NCBI GenBank assembly: GCA_947259175.1
Contig: CAMYKW010000011.1
Coordinates: 1 to 60,964 of the forward strand
DNA length: 60,964 nucleotides
Source of the DNA: an uncultured Gammaproteobacteria bacterium
Lineage (GTDB): Bacteria; Pseudomonadota; Gammaproteobacteria; Arenicellales; JAANXG01
Reading direction: 5' to 3'
The position numbers and the translations under genes were made by a program. Positions 51,765 through 60,823 of the stretch are shown here, in pieces; position 1 is the stretch's first letter; each line of letters starts with the position of its first letter. The notes beneath the pieces are model-generated. The model was not told the DNA's origin, did no database searches, and saw only the letters and a list, made by a program, of their open reading frames with translations.

Positions 51765-52595
51765 ATGACTATCACCGGCAGCGATCACAAACCATTGCGC
51801 GTCGCCATCGGCGGATTTGGCGCCGTGGGCGGTGTCGTTGCCCGGCGCGTGGACCAGGGTATCGACGGCCTGGAGTTGGTCGCGGTGTCGGCCCGCGACC
51901 GGCGAGGCGCCGAGGATCGCATGGCCGGCTTCCGCCGTATGGTCCCGGTGTTGTCGCTGGCGGAGCTCGCGGATGCCGCGGATGTGGTGGTGGAGTGCGC
52001 GCCGGCGGCGGTGTTTGCGCAGTTGGCGCGGCCGGTGCTGAGCGCGGGGAAGATCCTGATGCCGATCACGGTGGCCGCGCTGCTGGAGCATTTGGACCTG
52101 GTTGAGGTCGCCAAGAACCACGGGACGAGAATCATTGTCCCCACCGGGGCGCTGCTGGGCCTGGATGCGGTGCAGGCGGCGGCCGAGGGCCGCATCGAAT
52201 CGGTGCGCATGGTGACCCGCAAGCCGCCGGCCGGGCTGGCCGGCGTGCAGTATCTGGCGGACCGGGGCATCGACCTCAGTGGGCTCGAGAAGCCTTTGCG
52301 GGTTTTCGAAGGCAACGCGCGCGAGGGCGCGCATCACTTTCCCGCCAACGTGAATGTCGCCGCGGTGCTGGGCCTGGCCGGCATCGGCGCCGACCGCACC
52401 CGGCTGGAAATCTGGGCGGATCCGACGGTGACGCGCAACACCCACCAGGTGGTGGTGGAAGCCGACAGCGCGCGCCTGGAGTTGAAGATCGAGAACGTGC
52501 CGTCGCCCGGCAATCCGCGCACCGGCAAGATCGTCGCCTTGAGCATCATCGCCGCGCTGCGCAAGCTGGTGGCGCCGCTGTGCATCGGCACTTGA
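51765..52595 (+). CDS. Aspartate dehydrogenase-like (NadX-family) oxidoreductase
   Basis: A 276-residue protein from the ATG at 51765. It has an N-terminal Rossmann loop (RVAIGGFGAVGGVVARRV), VVECAPAAVFAQLARPVL, IIVPTGALLGLDAVQAA and the conserved FPANVNVAAVLGLAGIGADRT with NTHQVVVEADSARLELKIENVPSPGNPRTGKI split across the C-terminus; these match L-aspartate dehydrogenases (EC 1.4.1.21), which interconvert aspartate and iminoaspartate. In this context it could connect aspartate nitrogen with the malate/fumarate enzymes upstream. The true substrate may be a related amino or imino acid. Confidence 0.82.
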   Translation: MTITGSDHKPLRVAIGGFGAVGGVVARRVDQGIDGLELVAVSARDRRGAEDRMAGFRRMVPVLSLAELADAADVVVECAPAAVFAQLARPVLSAGKILMPITVAALLEHLDLVEVAKNHGTRIIVPTGALLGLDAVQAAAEGRIESVRMVTRKPPAGLAGVQYLADRGIDLSGLEKPLRVFEGNAREGAHHFPANVNVAAVLGLAGIGADRTRLEIWADPTVTRNTHQVVVEADSARLELKIENVPSPGNPRTGKIVALSIIAALRKLVAPLCIGT

Positions 52596-52651
52596 GCGCC
52601 GCACGGCCGGGGCCGCGGGCGTTGCCCGGTTACGAGACCCGCATGCGCCGG

Positions 52652-52689
52652 TGATATAGTCGCCGGCACTTTCTAATCAAACCTGATTA
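52652..52689 (+). promoter_or_regulatory. Extended -10 promoter with downstream palindromic operator
   Basis: TGATATAGT (52652-52660) fits an extended -10 (TGnTATAAT with one change). Fourteen bases on, TAATCA-AACC-TGATTA (52674-52689) is an exact 6-base inverted repeat around four bases, just after the predicted start of transcription and before the ATG at 52702. This is a good place for a repressor responding to the substrate of the transporter/hydrolase genes downstream. Confidence 0.45.
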
Positions 52690-52701
52690 ACAAACAAGCT
52701 T

Positions 52702-54489
52702 ATGTTCACTACGCGACCCGAACTCAGCGGCACCTTCGGCATGGTCGCCTCCACCCACTGGCTCGCCTCTTCGGTGGGCATGGCCATCCTCGAGAAGGGC
52801 GGCAACGCCTTTGACGCCGCGGCAGCGGCGGGATTCGTCCTGCAGGTGGTGGAGCCGCACCTCAACGGCCCCGGCGGCGACCTGCCGATCGTTCTGTACA
52901 GCACCGAACGGCAACAGGTGCAGGTGGTGTGCGGCCAGGGTACGGCGCCGGCCGGCGCCACCATCGAGCGGTTTCGTGCGCTGGGCCTGGACATGGTGCC
53001 CGGCTCCGGCCTGCTGGCCGCCACCGTGCCCGGTGCCTTCGACGCCTGGTTGTTGATGCTGCGCGAGTTCGGCTCGCTGCCGTTGCGCGACGTCATCGCG
53101 CCGGCAATCCATTATGCCCGCGAGGGTTATCCAATAGTGTCCGGCGTCTGCGCCACGATCGGCACGGTCAGCGAGCTGTTCCGCGATGAGTGGCCAAGTT
53201 CGGGGGCGTTGTATCTGGACAACGGCTCACCACCCCGCGCCGGCACGCTGTTCCGCAATCCGGAGCTCGCCGACACCTACGCTCGCATCGTGGCCGAGGC
53301 CGAAGCCGTGGGCGGTGACCGCGAGGCGCAAATTCAACGAGCGCGTGATTTGTTTTACCGCGGTTTTATCGCCGAGGCGATCGACGCATTTTGCCGCGAC
53401 AATGAATTCCTGGATTCCTCCGGACGGCGGCACGCCGGTTTGTTAACCGCCGACGACCTGGCGGCATGGCAGGCGAGCCTCGAATCGCCGTTGTCCTACG
53501 ATTACCACGGTTACACGGTGCATAAGACGCACAGCTGGGGGCAGGGTCCGGTGTTCCTGCAGCAGCTTGCGTTGTTGAAAGGCATCGACCTGGCATCCAT
53601 GGATCCATACGGCGCTGAATTCGTGCACACGGTGGTGGAATGCGCCAAGCTCGCGTTCGCCGACCGCGAGGCGTTCTATGGCGACCCGGATTTCGTGGCG
53701 GTGCCCGCGGATCAGTTGTTGAGTGACGCCTACAACGACGCGCGCCGGGCGCTGGTGGACACCCAGGCGAGCCTGGAGCTGCGTCCGGGCAAGCTCCCCG
53801 GGTACGGCGCCGAACCGATCCACCGCATCGCGAAACCGGACGCCGCGGCCGGCGGCGCCGCGGTGTTGGGGACCGCCGAAGACACCTTCGCCCGCTACGG
53901 CGGCGTACGCGGCGACACCTGCCACCTGGACGTGGTGGACCGGGCCGGCAATATGGTTGCGGCGACGCCCAGCGGCGGCTGGCTGCAGAGTTCGCCGGTG
54001 ATCCCCGGTCTCGGATTCGCGCTGGGTACGCGGGCGCAGATGTTCTGGCTGCAGGAGGGCCTGCCGACGAGCCTGGCCCCGGGTGCGCGGCCGCGCACCA
54101 CGCTGACTCCGTCCCTGGCGTTCCGCCACGGAGAGCCGTACCTGGCGTTCGGCACACCCGGCGAGGACAAGCAGGATCAGTGGTCGTTGACGTTCTTTTT
54201 ACGCCATGTGCACCACGGCATGAACCTGCAGGAGGCGATCGACGCGCCGATGTTCCACACCAGCCATTTCCCGGGTTCGTTTTATCCCCGCGAGTCGTAC
54301 CCCGGCCGCGTTGCTATCGAAAGCCGCTTTCACGGGGAGGCAATCGGCGAGTTGCGCCGCCGCGGGCACGACATTCAACTCGAGAACGACTGGTGCCTGG
54401 GCCGCATCAGCGCGGTGGCCCGGGACGGCGGGATGCTCAAGGCGGGGGCGAATCCACGCTACATGCAGGGCTATGCCGTGGGGCGATAG
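52702..54489 (+). CDS. Gamma-glutamyltranspeptidase-family Ntn hydrolase
   Basis: A 595-residue protein of the GGT family, which matures by self-cleavage before a nucleophilic Thr. The family start motif MVASTHWLASSVGMAILEKGGNAFDAA is seen (quoted here only as AILEKGGNAFDAA), with HLNGPGGDLPIVLY and the cleavage/nucleophile site RGDTCHLDVVDRAGN, placing Thr406 at the active site. PGARPRTTLTPSLAFRHGEP follows. No signal peptide is seen, so unlike classical GGT it should be cytoplasmic, as for the oxamate amidohydrolase/acylase branch. It lies upstream of tctCBA, so it may hydrolyse the amide bond of an imported carboxylate. Confidence 0.87.
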   Translation: MFTTRPELSGTFGMVASTHWLASSVGMAILEKGGNAFDAAAAAGFVLQVVEPHLNGPGGDLPIVLYSTERQQVQVVCGQGTAPAGATIERFRALGLDMVPGSGLLAATVPGAFDAWLLMLREFGSLPLRDVIAPAIHYAREGYPIVSGVCATIGTVSELFRDEWPSSGALYLDNGSPPRAGTLFRNPELADTYARIVAEAEAVGGDREAQIQRARDLFYRGFIAEAIDAFCRDNEFLDSSGRRHAGLLTADDLAAWQASLESPLSYDYHGYTVHKTHSWGQGPVFLQQLALLKGIDLASMDPYGAEFVHTVVECAKLAFADREAFYGDPDFVAVPADQLLSDAYNDARRALVDTQASLELRPGKLPGYGAEPIHRIAKPDAAAGGAAVLGTAEDTFARYGGVRGDTCHLDVVDRAGNMVAATPSGGWLQSSPVIPGLGFALGTRAQMFWLQEGLPTSLAPGARPRTTLTPSLAFRHGEPYLAFGTPGEDKQDQWSLTFFLRHVHHGMNLQEAIDAPMFHTSHFPGSFYPRESYPGRVAIESRFHGEAIGELRRRGHDIQLENDWCLGRISAVARDGGMLKAGANPRYMQGYAVGR

Positions 54490-54565
54490 CGTCACACTGG
54501 TCAAGCCCGCACCAGATGGGTTACGCTAATCTTCGATTTTCATAATCAGACATAGAGGGTGGAGC

Positions 54566-55531
54566 ATGATTAAGCGTTATATTTTCAGCATCGTCATCGC
54601 CGCGTTTGCGTTCGCATTCGTACCGGGAAAACTGTTCGCCGCGGACATCCCGTGCAGTACCGCTAAATTGATCGTTCCGTGGAAGGCCGGTGGCGGCACC
54701 GATATTATTTTTCGCGTCGTCGTCGATGCGATGAACAAAGGTGGCCTCCAGCCGCCGCTGCAGGTGGTCAACATCACCGGGCAGGGCGGCAATAAGGGCG
54801 CCAAGGAAGCCCGTGTCGCCAAGCCGGACGGCTGCACGCTGTTCGCGATGCATCAAAGCGCCATTACCAGCTTTTTCAGCGGCCGCGTGGATTTCACCTG
54901 GGACGCCTTTGAGCCGGTGGCGATGGTGACCAACACGCCGTCCATCATCGGCGCCAACAAGGACGTGCCGTACAACGACGTCAAGGACCTGATTGCGGCG
55001 GCCAAGGCGAAGCCCAGCAGCGTGCTCGCCGGCGGCACCCTGGGCTCCACCAGTCAATTCATCTTTCTGCTGCTCGAAGATGCCGCGAACGTCAAGTTCA
55101 AGCACATCTCCTACGACGGCACCCGTGAGCGCATGACCGCGCTGCTGGCCAAGAACATCGAGCTCGGTGAGATCAACGTCACCGCCGCGCAGAAATACAT
55201 CAAGACCAACGAGCTCAAGGCGCTGGGTATCGCCACGCCGGACAGGGACAAGCGGGTGCCGAATGTGAAGACCCTCAAGGAGCAGGGAATCGACCTGGTG
55301 TTCGGTCTGGACCGCGGTGTGATGGCGCCCAAGGGCACCCCTGCAGACGTCATCAAACACTACGAGGCCGCCATCCTCAGGGCGATGAATTCCCCGGAAG
55401 TCGTGTCGCAACTCGAGGCCAAAGGCAGCATCGTGCTTCCGCTCGGCACCGCGGATTACGGTAAGCACTTGCAGCAGACCTACGACACCTTGAGGACGAC
55501 CGCAGTCAAGGTCGGAATCTACAAGCCGTAA
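54566..55531 (+). CDS. tctC: Tripartite tricarboxylate transporter substrate-binding protein (TctC/Bug)
   Basis: A 321-residue periplasmic binding protein with signal peptide (core FSIVIAAFAFAFVPGKLFA, cleaved before ADIPC). The GGGTGGAG ahead of the ATG is a strong ribosome-binding site. Bug-family signatures are KLIVPWKAGGGTDIIFR, ITGQGGNKGAKEARVAKPDG, VLAGGTLGSTSQF, HISYDGTRERMTALL and GVMAPKGTPADVIKHYEAA. It captures a carboxylate for the TctA/TctB permease encoded next. The ligand, probably a di- or tricarboxylate or its derivative, cannot be read from the sequence. Confidence 0.92.
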   Translation: MIKRYIFSIVIAAFAFAFVPGKLFAADIPCSTAKLIVPWKAGGGTDIIFRVVVDAMNKGGLQPPLQVVNITGQGGNKGAKEARVAKPDGCTLFAMHQSAITSFFSGRVDFTWDAFEPVAMVTNTPSIIGANKDVPYNDVKDLIAAAKAKPSSVLAGGTLGSTSQFIFLLLEDAANVKFKHISYDGTRERMTALLAKNIELGEINVTAAQKYIKTNELKALGIATPDRDKRVPNVKTLKEQGIDLVFGLDRGVMAPKGTPADVIKHYEAAILRAMNSPEVVSQLEAKGSIVLPLGTADYGKHLQQTYDTLRTTAVKVGIYKP

Positions 55532-55620
55532 CGGCGTCGGTAAGTTCTCAACGGATGCACGCCGCCGGCGGTCGCGCACTGAGGCCGCCGGTAGCGTACG
55601 TCTAAACCTGGGACCGCAGT

Positions 55621-56106
55621 GTGCGCCGATTCCATGTAGACACACTGGTTGCGATTTTCCTGCTGGTTTTCTGCGGCGTGTTCCTCGCGGCGACCTTCAG
55701 CATCCGCGAGACCAGCTATGCCAGCCTGGGGGCCGAGGTATGGCCGCGCGTCATCCTCGTGTTTCTCACCGTGTTGAGCCTCGCGTACTTCGTGCAGTCG
55801 CTGCGCCGTGAGCCTGTTGAGCGGCAGACGCCGGAACCGCGGGGGCTTAAGCAGTGGTTCCTGCACCATCTCAACGCCTTCTGGTGTTTTCTTTGGTTCG
55901 GTTTGTTCCTGCTCACCCTGCCTTACCTGGGCATGCTGGTGGGGGGGATGTTGTTCGTCTATGTCACGCTCACCTCCCTGGGGCGCCGGGATCTGCACGG
56001 CCATGCGCTCCACGCGGCGATCGCGGTGATCTCGGTGGGCGCCATGTGGGCGATCTTCACCTACGGACTGAAGGTGTTTCTCCCCACGGGAAGCCTGTTT
56101 TACTAG
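55621..56106 (+). CDS. tctB: Tripartite tricarboxylate transporter small membrane subunit (TctB)
   Basis: A 161-residue protein from a GTG at 55621 with four hydrophobic segments (about residues 8-27, 36-55, 80-110 and 130-150), the size and topology of TctB. RETSYASLGAEVWPRVILVFL near the N-terminus is typical of the family. It lies between the binding protein and the large permease gene, with an 89-base gap before it. It stabilises or assists TctA in the inner membrane. Confidence 0.87.
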   Translation: MRRFHVDTLVAIFLLVFCGVFLAATFSIRETSYASLGAEVWPRVILVFLTVLSLAYFVQSLRREPVERQTPEPRGLKQWFLHHLNAFWCFLWFGLFLLTLPYLGMLVGGMLFVYVTLTSLGRRDLHGHALHAAIAVISVGAMWAIFTYGLKVFLPTGSLFY

Positions 56107-56125
56107 TGACGATGGAGATGCACCG

Positions 56126-57781
56126 CTGATCGAGAACATACTCAGCGCGGCTTCCGAGGTCTTCCAGCTGCATACGCTGGCATTGATGACCCTCGGTGTC
56201 ACCGCGGGTTTGATCGCCGGCGCCATTCCCGGCTTCACCGTCGCCATGGCGGTGGTGCTGACCCTGCCGTTCACCTTCGGCATGACCGCCACCCAGGGGC
56301 TGTCGACGATGATCGGGGTGCTGGTCGGCGGCCTCTCCGGCGGGCTGATGGCGGGCATGCTCACCGGCATCCCCGGCACGCCGTCGTCGGTGGCGACCAC
56401 CTTCGACGGCTTTCCCATGGCGCGCAAGGGACGCCCGGGCCTGGCCCTGGGGATCGGCGTGTGGTCGTCGTTCTTCGGCGGCATCACCGGGGCGGTGGTG
56501 CTGGTGACCCTGGCGCCGCAACTGGCGCGGGTCGGCCTGGAGTTCGGGCCGTGGGACTATTTTGCACTGGTGATGTTTGCACTGACGATCACCTCCAGCC
56601 TGTCCGGTAAAGCATTGCTCAAGGGCATCATCGCCGGCACCCTGGGCTTGCTGGTCGCCGCCATCGGCGAGGACGAGGTCAACGGCGTGGCGCGGTTCAC
56701 CTTCGGCAACGACGCCATCCGGCAGGGCTTTGCGTTCCTGCCGGTGCTCGTCGGCCTGTTCGCGTTCAGTCAGTTGTTGAGTGACGTCCAGGACCGGGTC
56801 AAGGCGGGTAAGCCGCTAATGCCCAAGGGAACCCGGGCGGTGCGGGTCGAGCACCGCCGGGCCATCGCCGAGGTCCTGAGCCGCTGGGTGGTGGTGTTGC
56901 GCTCGTCATTCATCGGCGTGTTCACCGGCATCCTGCCCGGTGCGGGGTCGTCGGTGTCCAATATCCTCGCTTACGATCAGGCCAAGAAGGCGTCGAAAAA
57001 TCCCGACGAGTTCGGCACCGGGATCGCCGACGGCATCGTCGCGCCCGAGTCGTCGAACAATGCCACCGAAGGCGGCGCGTTGATTATGGTCATGGCCCTG
57101 GGCATACCGGGCGACATCATCACCGCGGTGATGCTCGGTGCATTATTGATACACGACGTGGTGCCGAGCCCGTCGTTTATCAGCGAAGAACCGGTGCTCG
57201 CGTATTCCATTTTTATCGCGTTCTTTTTCGCCCACTTCATCATGGTCACTATGCAGGCGTTCTGCCTGCGCATCTTCGTACTGATCACCCGCATACCGAT
57301 GTACATCCTCGCATCGGTGATTTTGATCTATTGCGCGATCGGCGTGTTCGCGTTGCACAACGTCGGTTTTGATTTATGGACCTTGTTTTTGTTCGGCATC
57401 CTCGGCTATGTGCTGCGCAATCTCGGCTTTCCACTGGCGCCGATGATCCTGGGCGTGGTGCTCGGCGACATCGCCGAACTCAACCTCAACCGCGCGTGGT
57501 CGATCAACAACGACCTCACTTTGTTCATTACCCGGCCGTGGTCGGCGTTTTTCCTCACCCTGGCGGCGTTTTCCACCGTGTTTCCCCTTTATCAGCGCGA
57601 CCGCGGCGTCAAGGCCTGGACACAGTTCTATTTTCCCATCTTCGCGTTTGCCATCGCCGTGCCGGTGGTGTTCATGGGCGGCGTGGTGCGCCCGGTCCTT
57701 GCGTTGTGTCTCGTCGGCCTCGGTGTGTATCTGCTGTGGCGTCGTGCGCAAGTGGCGCCGAGGACTGACACCAAATCTTGA
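56126..57781 (+). CDS. tctA: Tripartite tricarboxylate transporter large permease (TctA)
   Basis: The main permease subunit, about 551 residues with roughly twelve membrane segments. Motifs include GAIPGFTVAMAVVLTLPFTF, GGLSGGLMAGMLTGIPGTPS, TTFDGFPMARKGRPGLALG, GILPGAGSSVSNILAYDQAK and GIVAPESSNNATEGGALI, all typical of TctA. Family members align from LIENILSAASEVFQLHTL, which lies before the first ATG (56186) and TTG (56183). The only plausible start upstream is a CTG at 56126 with GGAG eight bases before it, in a region translationally close to tctB. If the later start were used, the first membrane helix would be shortened. Confidence 0.88.
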   Translation: MIENILSAASEVFQLHTLALMTLGVTAGLIAGAIPGFTVAMAVVLTLPFTFGMTATQGLSTMIGVLVGGLSGGLMAGMLTGIPGTPSSVATTFDGFPMARKGRPGLALGIGVWSSFFGGITGAVVLVTLAPQLARVGLEFGPWDYFALVMFALTITSSLSGKALLKGIIAGTLGLLVAAIGEDEVNGVARFTFGNDAIRQGFAFLPVLVGLFAFSQLLSDVQDRVKAGKPLMPKGTRAVRVEHRRAIAEVLSRWVVVLRSSFIGVFTGILPGAGSSVSNILAYDQAKKASKNPDEFGTGIADGIVAPESSNNATEGGALIMVMALGIPGDIITAVMLGALLIHDVVPSPSFISEEPVLAYSIFIAFFFAHFIMVTMQAFCLRIFVLITRIPMYILASVILIYCAIGVFALHNVGFDLWTLFLFGILGYVLRNLGFPLAPMILGVVLGDIAELNLNRAWSINNDLTLFITRPWSAFFLTLAAFSTVFPLYQRDRGVKAWTQFYFPIFAFAIAVPVVFMGGVVRPVLALCLVGLGVYLLWRRAQVAPRTDTKS

Positions 57782-57854
57782 ACCTTTTGTGATCGATTTG
57801 TGACATCTGTTCCCTAAGGTGGGGCGTCGAACCACCTTCAGGAGACCAAGAATC

Positions 57855-58580
57855 ATGAATCGATCAGTACATAAACTGTTTTCCGCGGCCGCGGCCGTTG
57901 CATTGTTACCGGCTGTCGGCATGACCACCAGTTATGCGGGCCCGCCGATTAAGACTTACGACGTGACGATTATGAATATGACCAGCGGTCAGCCCTTGAC
58001 CCCGCCCGTGGTGGCTACGCACAGGCGGCCGGTGGATGTGTTTGAGGTCGGCGAGCCCGCCAGCTTTGAAGTGAAAGAAATCGCAGAGAACGGTAACGTG
58101 ACGCCTCTTGCTGACGCATTGGCCGCGAACAAACACGTATTCGAATCCAAGGTGGTTCCCTCGCCCATCGGCCCGCCGCCGATCCTCCCCGGGGGCATGC
58201 TCAATTTTCAAATTACCGCTTCCCCCCCGGCGAAGTATTTGTCGTTCGTGTCGATGTTGATTTGTACCAACGACGGATTTACCGGTCTCGATGCCAAGCG
58301 CCTGCCGAAGAAAGTCGGCAACAGTGTGAGCGTCATGATCGGTGCGTATGACGCCGGGACTGAGATGAATACCGAAGACTACGCTGATATAGTGCCGCCG
58401 TGCCAAGGTCTGGTGGGCCCCCCCTCAGGGGATCCCGGCACCGGAACCAGCGATCCGGCGCTGGCTGAAGGCGGCGTAATAACCAGCCATCCCGGTGTTG
58501 TCGGCGGCGATGATCTACAGCTGGGTATACACGATTGGACCGACCCGGTGGCCAAGGTGGTGATCACCCGCGTACACTAA
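57855..58580 (+). CDS. Secreted Spondin_N-domain protein
   Basis: A 241-residue protein from the ATG at 57855 with AGGAGA upstream. A signal peptide (AAAAVALLPAVGMTTSYA) precedes a domain of the Spondin_N type: YDVTIMNMTSGQPLTPPVVATH is the conserved opening (quoted here only as YDVTIMNMTSGQPLTPP), then VGEPASFEVKEIAENGN, LSFVSMLICTNDGFTGLDA, IGAYDAGTEMNTEDYADIVPP and a C-terminal DPVAKVVITRVH. In bacteria such proteins are exported and of unknown function, often near regulators or surface genes. It precedes the damaged two-component pair, and a strong hairpin follows it. Confidence 0.82.
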   Translation: MNRSVHKLFSAAAAVALLPAVGMTTSYAGPPIKTYDVTIMNMTSGQPLTPPVVATHRRPVDVFEVGEPASFEVKEIAENGNVTPLADALAANKHVFESKVVPSPIGPPPILPGGMLNFQITASPPAKYLSFVSMLICTNDGFTGLDAKRLPKKVGNSVSVMIGAYDAGTEMNTEDYADIVPPCQGLVGPPSGDPGTGTSDPALAEGGVITSHPGVVGGDDLQLGIHDWTDPVAKVVITRVH

Positions 58581-58594
58581 CGTGCCGATGTGCC

Positions 58595-58628
58595 GTGACG
58601 GGAACCGGCCCCGGCCGGTCCCCGTCAC
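58595..58628 (+). terminator. Strong hairpin after the Spondin_N gene
   Basis: A 16-base stem with a single mismatch (GTGACGGGAACCGGCC paired with GGCCGGTCCCCGTCAC) around two bases begins 15 bases after the stop codon. No T-run follows, so it may act as an mRNA-stabilising or Rho-assisted terminator structure rather than a classical intrinsic terminator. Confidence 0.5.
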
Positions 58629-58715
58629 TACGCGGCGCGGCAGGGAATAAGCCAGCGGATTGAGTTGCGCTGGCTGTGTACTCGAGTATTCGCAAGGACA
58701 TATGATGGCCGGGCC

Positions 58716-59388
58716 ATGAAACGCAAGGTGCTGATCATCGAGGACGACCCGGACATCTCCCGGCTGATCCGGATCAACCTCAAGGATCTTGAGTGCGACG
58801 CGACCATCGCCGCAAACGGTGTCGAGGGACTTGAAGTCTTTCGCCGCAATTCCTTCGATCTGGTGGTGCTGGACCTGATGCTGCCGGGCCTGGACGGCCT
58901 GTCGGTATGCCGCGAGCTGCGCAACCGCCAAGTCCACGGAGCTGGACCGTGTGGTGGGCCTGGAGATGGGGGCGGACGATTATCTGACCAAACCGTTCAG
59001 CATCCCGGAATTGATGGCGCGCATCAAAGCGCTGTTTCGACGGGTGGATGCTCTCACCGCAAACCCCGCCGCTACCAACGGGGCCAACCAACGGATCGAG
59101 CATGCCGGGATGAGCATAGACGCGCGGCGCCGCGAGGTGACGATCGACGGCGTGCCGGTGGAGTTGACTGCGCGTGAGTTTGACCTGCTGCTGCACTTCG
59201 CGCGCCATCCGGGACGCGTGTTCAGCCGCGTTCAGTTGCTCGACGCCGTATGGGGTTACAGCCATGAAGGCTACGAGCACACCGTCAACACCCACATCAA
59301 CCGGTTGCGGACGAAGATTGAGGAAAACCCATCCAAACCCCGCTATATTCAGACGGTGTGGGGAGTGGGCTACAAGTTTGCGGATTGA
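58716..59388 (+). pseudogene. OmpR/PhoB-type response regulator, internal deletion and frameshift
   Basis: The 5' part encodes a receiver domain (KVLIIEDDPDISRLIRINL, then FDLVVLDLMLPGLDGLSVCRELRNR with phospho-acceptor Asp in VLDLMLPG). Near 58930 the frame changes. In the new frame the sequence resumes with AKSTELDRVVGLEMGADDY and LTKPFSIPELMARIKALF, followed by a complete winged-helix DNA-binding domain (LTAREFDLLLHFARHPGRVF, INRLRTKIEENPSKPRYIQT, VWGVGYKF). The missing piece is the beta-4 strand with the conserved switch Thr (normally of the form TPILMLTA), about ten residues. Neither frame alone gives a working protein. An ACCGCC next to the junction may have served as a direct repeat. 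An assembly error cannot be excluded. Confidence 0.82.
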
Positions 59389-59391
59389 GCA

Positions 59392-60823
59392 GTGCTCAAC
59401 ACCCTGTACGCGAAGCTGTCTTTGGGTCTGGCAATCCTGTTGATCGTGATCGGCCTGGCGTATGCGTTTATCAGCAACACCATCACGCGCAACTACCTGC
59501 AACAGGTCAATCAACAGTTCAACCGCAATCTGGCGCGCGATCTCGTGGCCGATCGCAACCTGGTCGCCGAGGGACGTATCGACCAACGGGCGCTGGCGGA
59601 AACCTTCCGCCAGTACATGGTGATCAATCCGAGCATAGAGATTTATCTGCTCGATACCGTGGGCAATATCCTCTCTTACTCCGCGGATCCCGGGAAGGTG
59701 AAGCGCAAGCGGGTGTCGCTGGACCCGATTCATTCGTTCCTGGCGATGGATGAGAACTACCCGTTGCTGGGCGATGACCCGCGGAGCCACGATGGGAAAA
59801 AAGCGTTTTCGGTGACGCCGGTGCCTAATCCGCAGCGACCCGAAGGTTACCTATACGTGGTATTGCGCGGCGAACAGGTGGAGCAGGTGGAGCGCATGAT
59901 TCGGGAGAGCTACTTCCTGCGCATGAGCGGCTGGGCCGTCGCCGCCAGCCTTGCTTTCGGCCTGTTGGTGGGGTTGGCGGTGTTTCGCCTGTTGACTCGC
60001 CGTTTGCAGCGTTTGTCCGGGGTAATGGAGGAGTTCGAACACAGCCGATTTGACTCGCAGCGCACGTACGGTGCCGTCGCAAGTGCGCATGGCCGAGAGG
60101 ATACGCGAGCAAATCGAACAACTGCGCGAACAGGACGCCCTTCGCCGCAGCCTGATTGCCCAGGTTTCCCATGACCTGCGCACGCCACTGGCCTCAATGC
60201 TCGGTTATCTCGAAACCCTGCAGATCAAGACACGGGAGCTCCCCGAGGAACAGCGCGCCGAATTCCTCGGTACTGCGCTCGAGCAGGGGAAACGGCTGAG
60301 CCGCATGGTCGAGGAGTTATTCGAACTGGCGAGCCTGGACGCACGCGAGAAAGCGCCGATGTTGGAGCCGTTTGCGCCCGCCGAACTGGCGCAGGACGTG
60401 GTGCAGAAACATCGCTTGCGGGCCAAGCACAGAGGAATTGCTCTGCAGCTGACTGCGGTGCCCGATGCGCCGTTCGCACACGGCGATATCGCCATGACCG
60501 AGCGCGTTCTGGATAACTTGCTGGACAACGCCTTTGCGCACACGCCGGACGGCGGCCGCATCGCCGTCGCAATCGGGGTGCGCGAAGGCCGGGTCGTGGT
60601 GTCCGTGACCGACAGTGGCCTGGGTATCGCCGAAGACGACCTCGATGCGGTATTCGAACCTTTTTTCCGCGCCGACCCGGGCTCTGGGGATGGATCGCAT
60701 GCCGGCCTGGGTTTGGCGATCGCCAAGCGCATAATGACGTTACAGCACGGGATGGTCTGGGCGCGGAATGCTCCGCAGGCCGGCGCCACTTTCGCGATTG
60801 AGTTACCTCTGGCTCCGGTTTAA
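59392..60823 (+). pseudogene. Sensor histidine kinase, broken in the HAMP region
   Basis: Starting from a GTG three bases after the regulator gene, the first frame encodes a membrane helix (LSLGLAILLIVIGLAYAFI), a periplasmic sensor region of about 150 residues, a second helix (WAVAASLAFGLLVGLAVF) and the start of a HAMP linker (RRLQRLSGVMEEFEHSRFD). About 60050-60095 the coding frame changes. The second frame carries RMAERIREQIEQLREQDAL, the H-box SLIAQVSHDLRTPLASMLGY, and complete N, G1 and G2 boxes (LDNLLDNAFAHTPDGGRI, VTDSGLGIAEDDLD, GLGLAIAKRIM). About 15-18 residues of HAMP appear missing. Like its regulator partner it seems non-functional as written. Confidence 0.82.
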
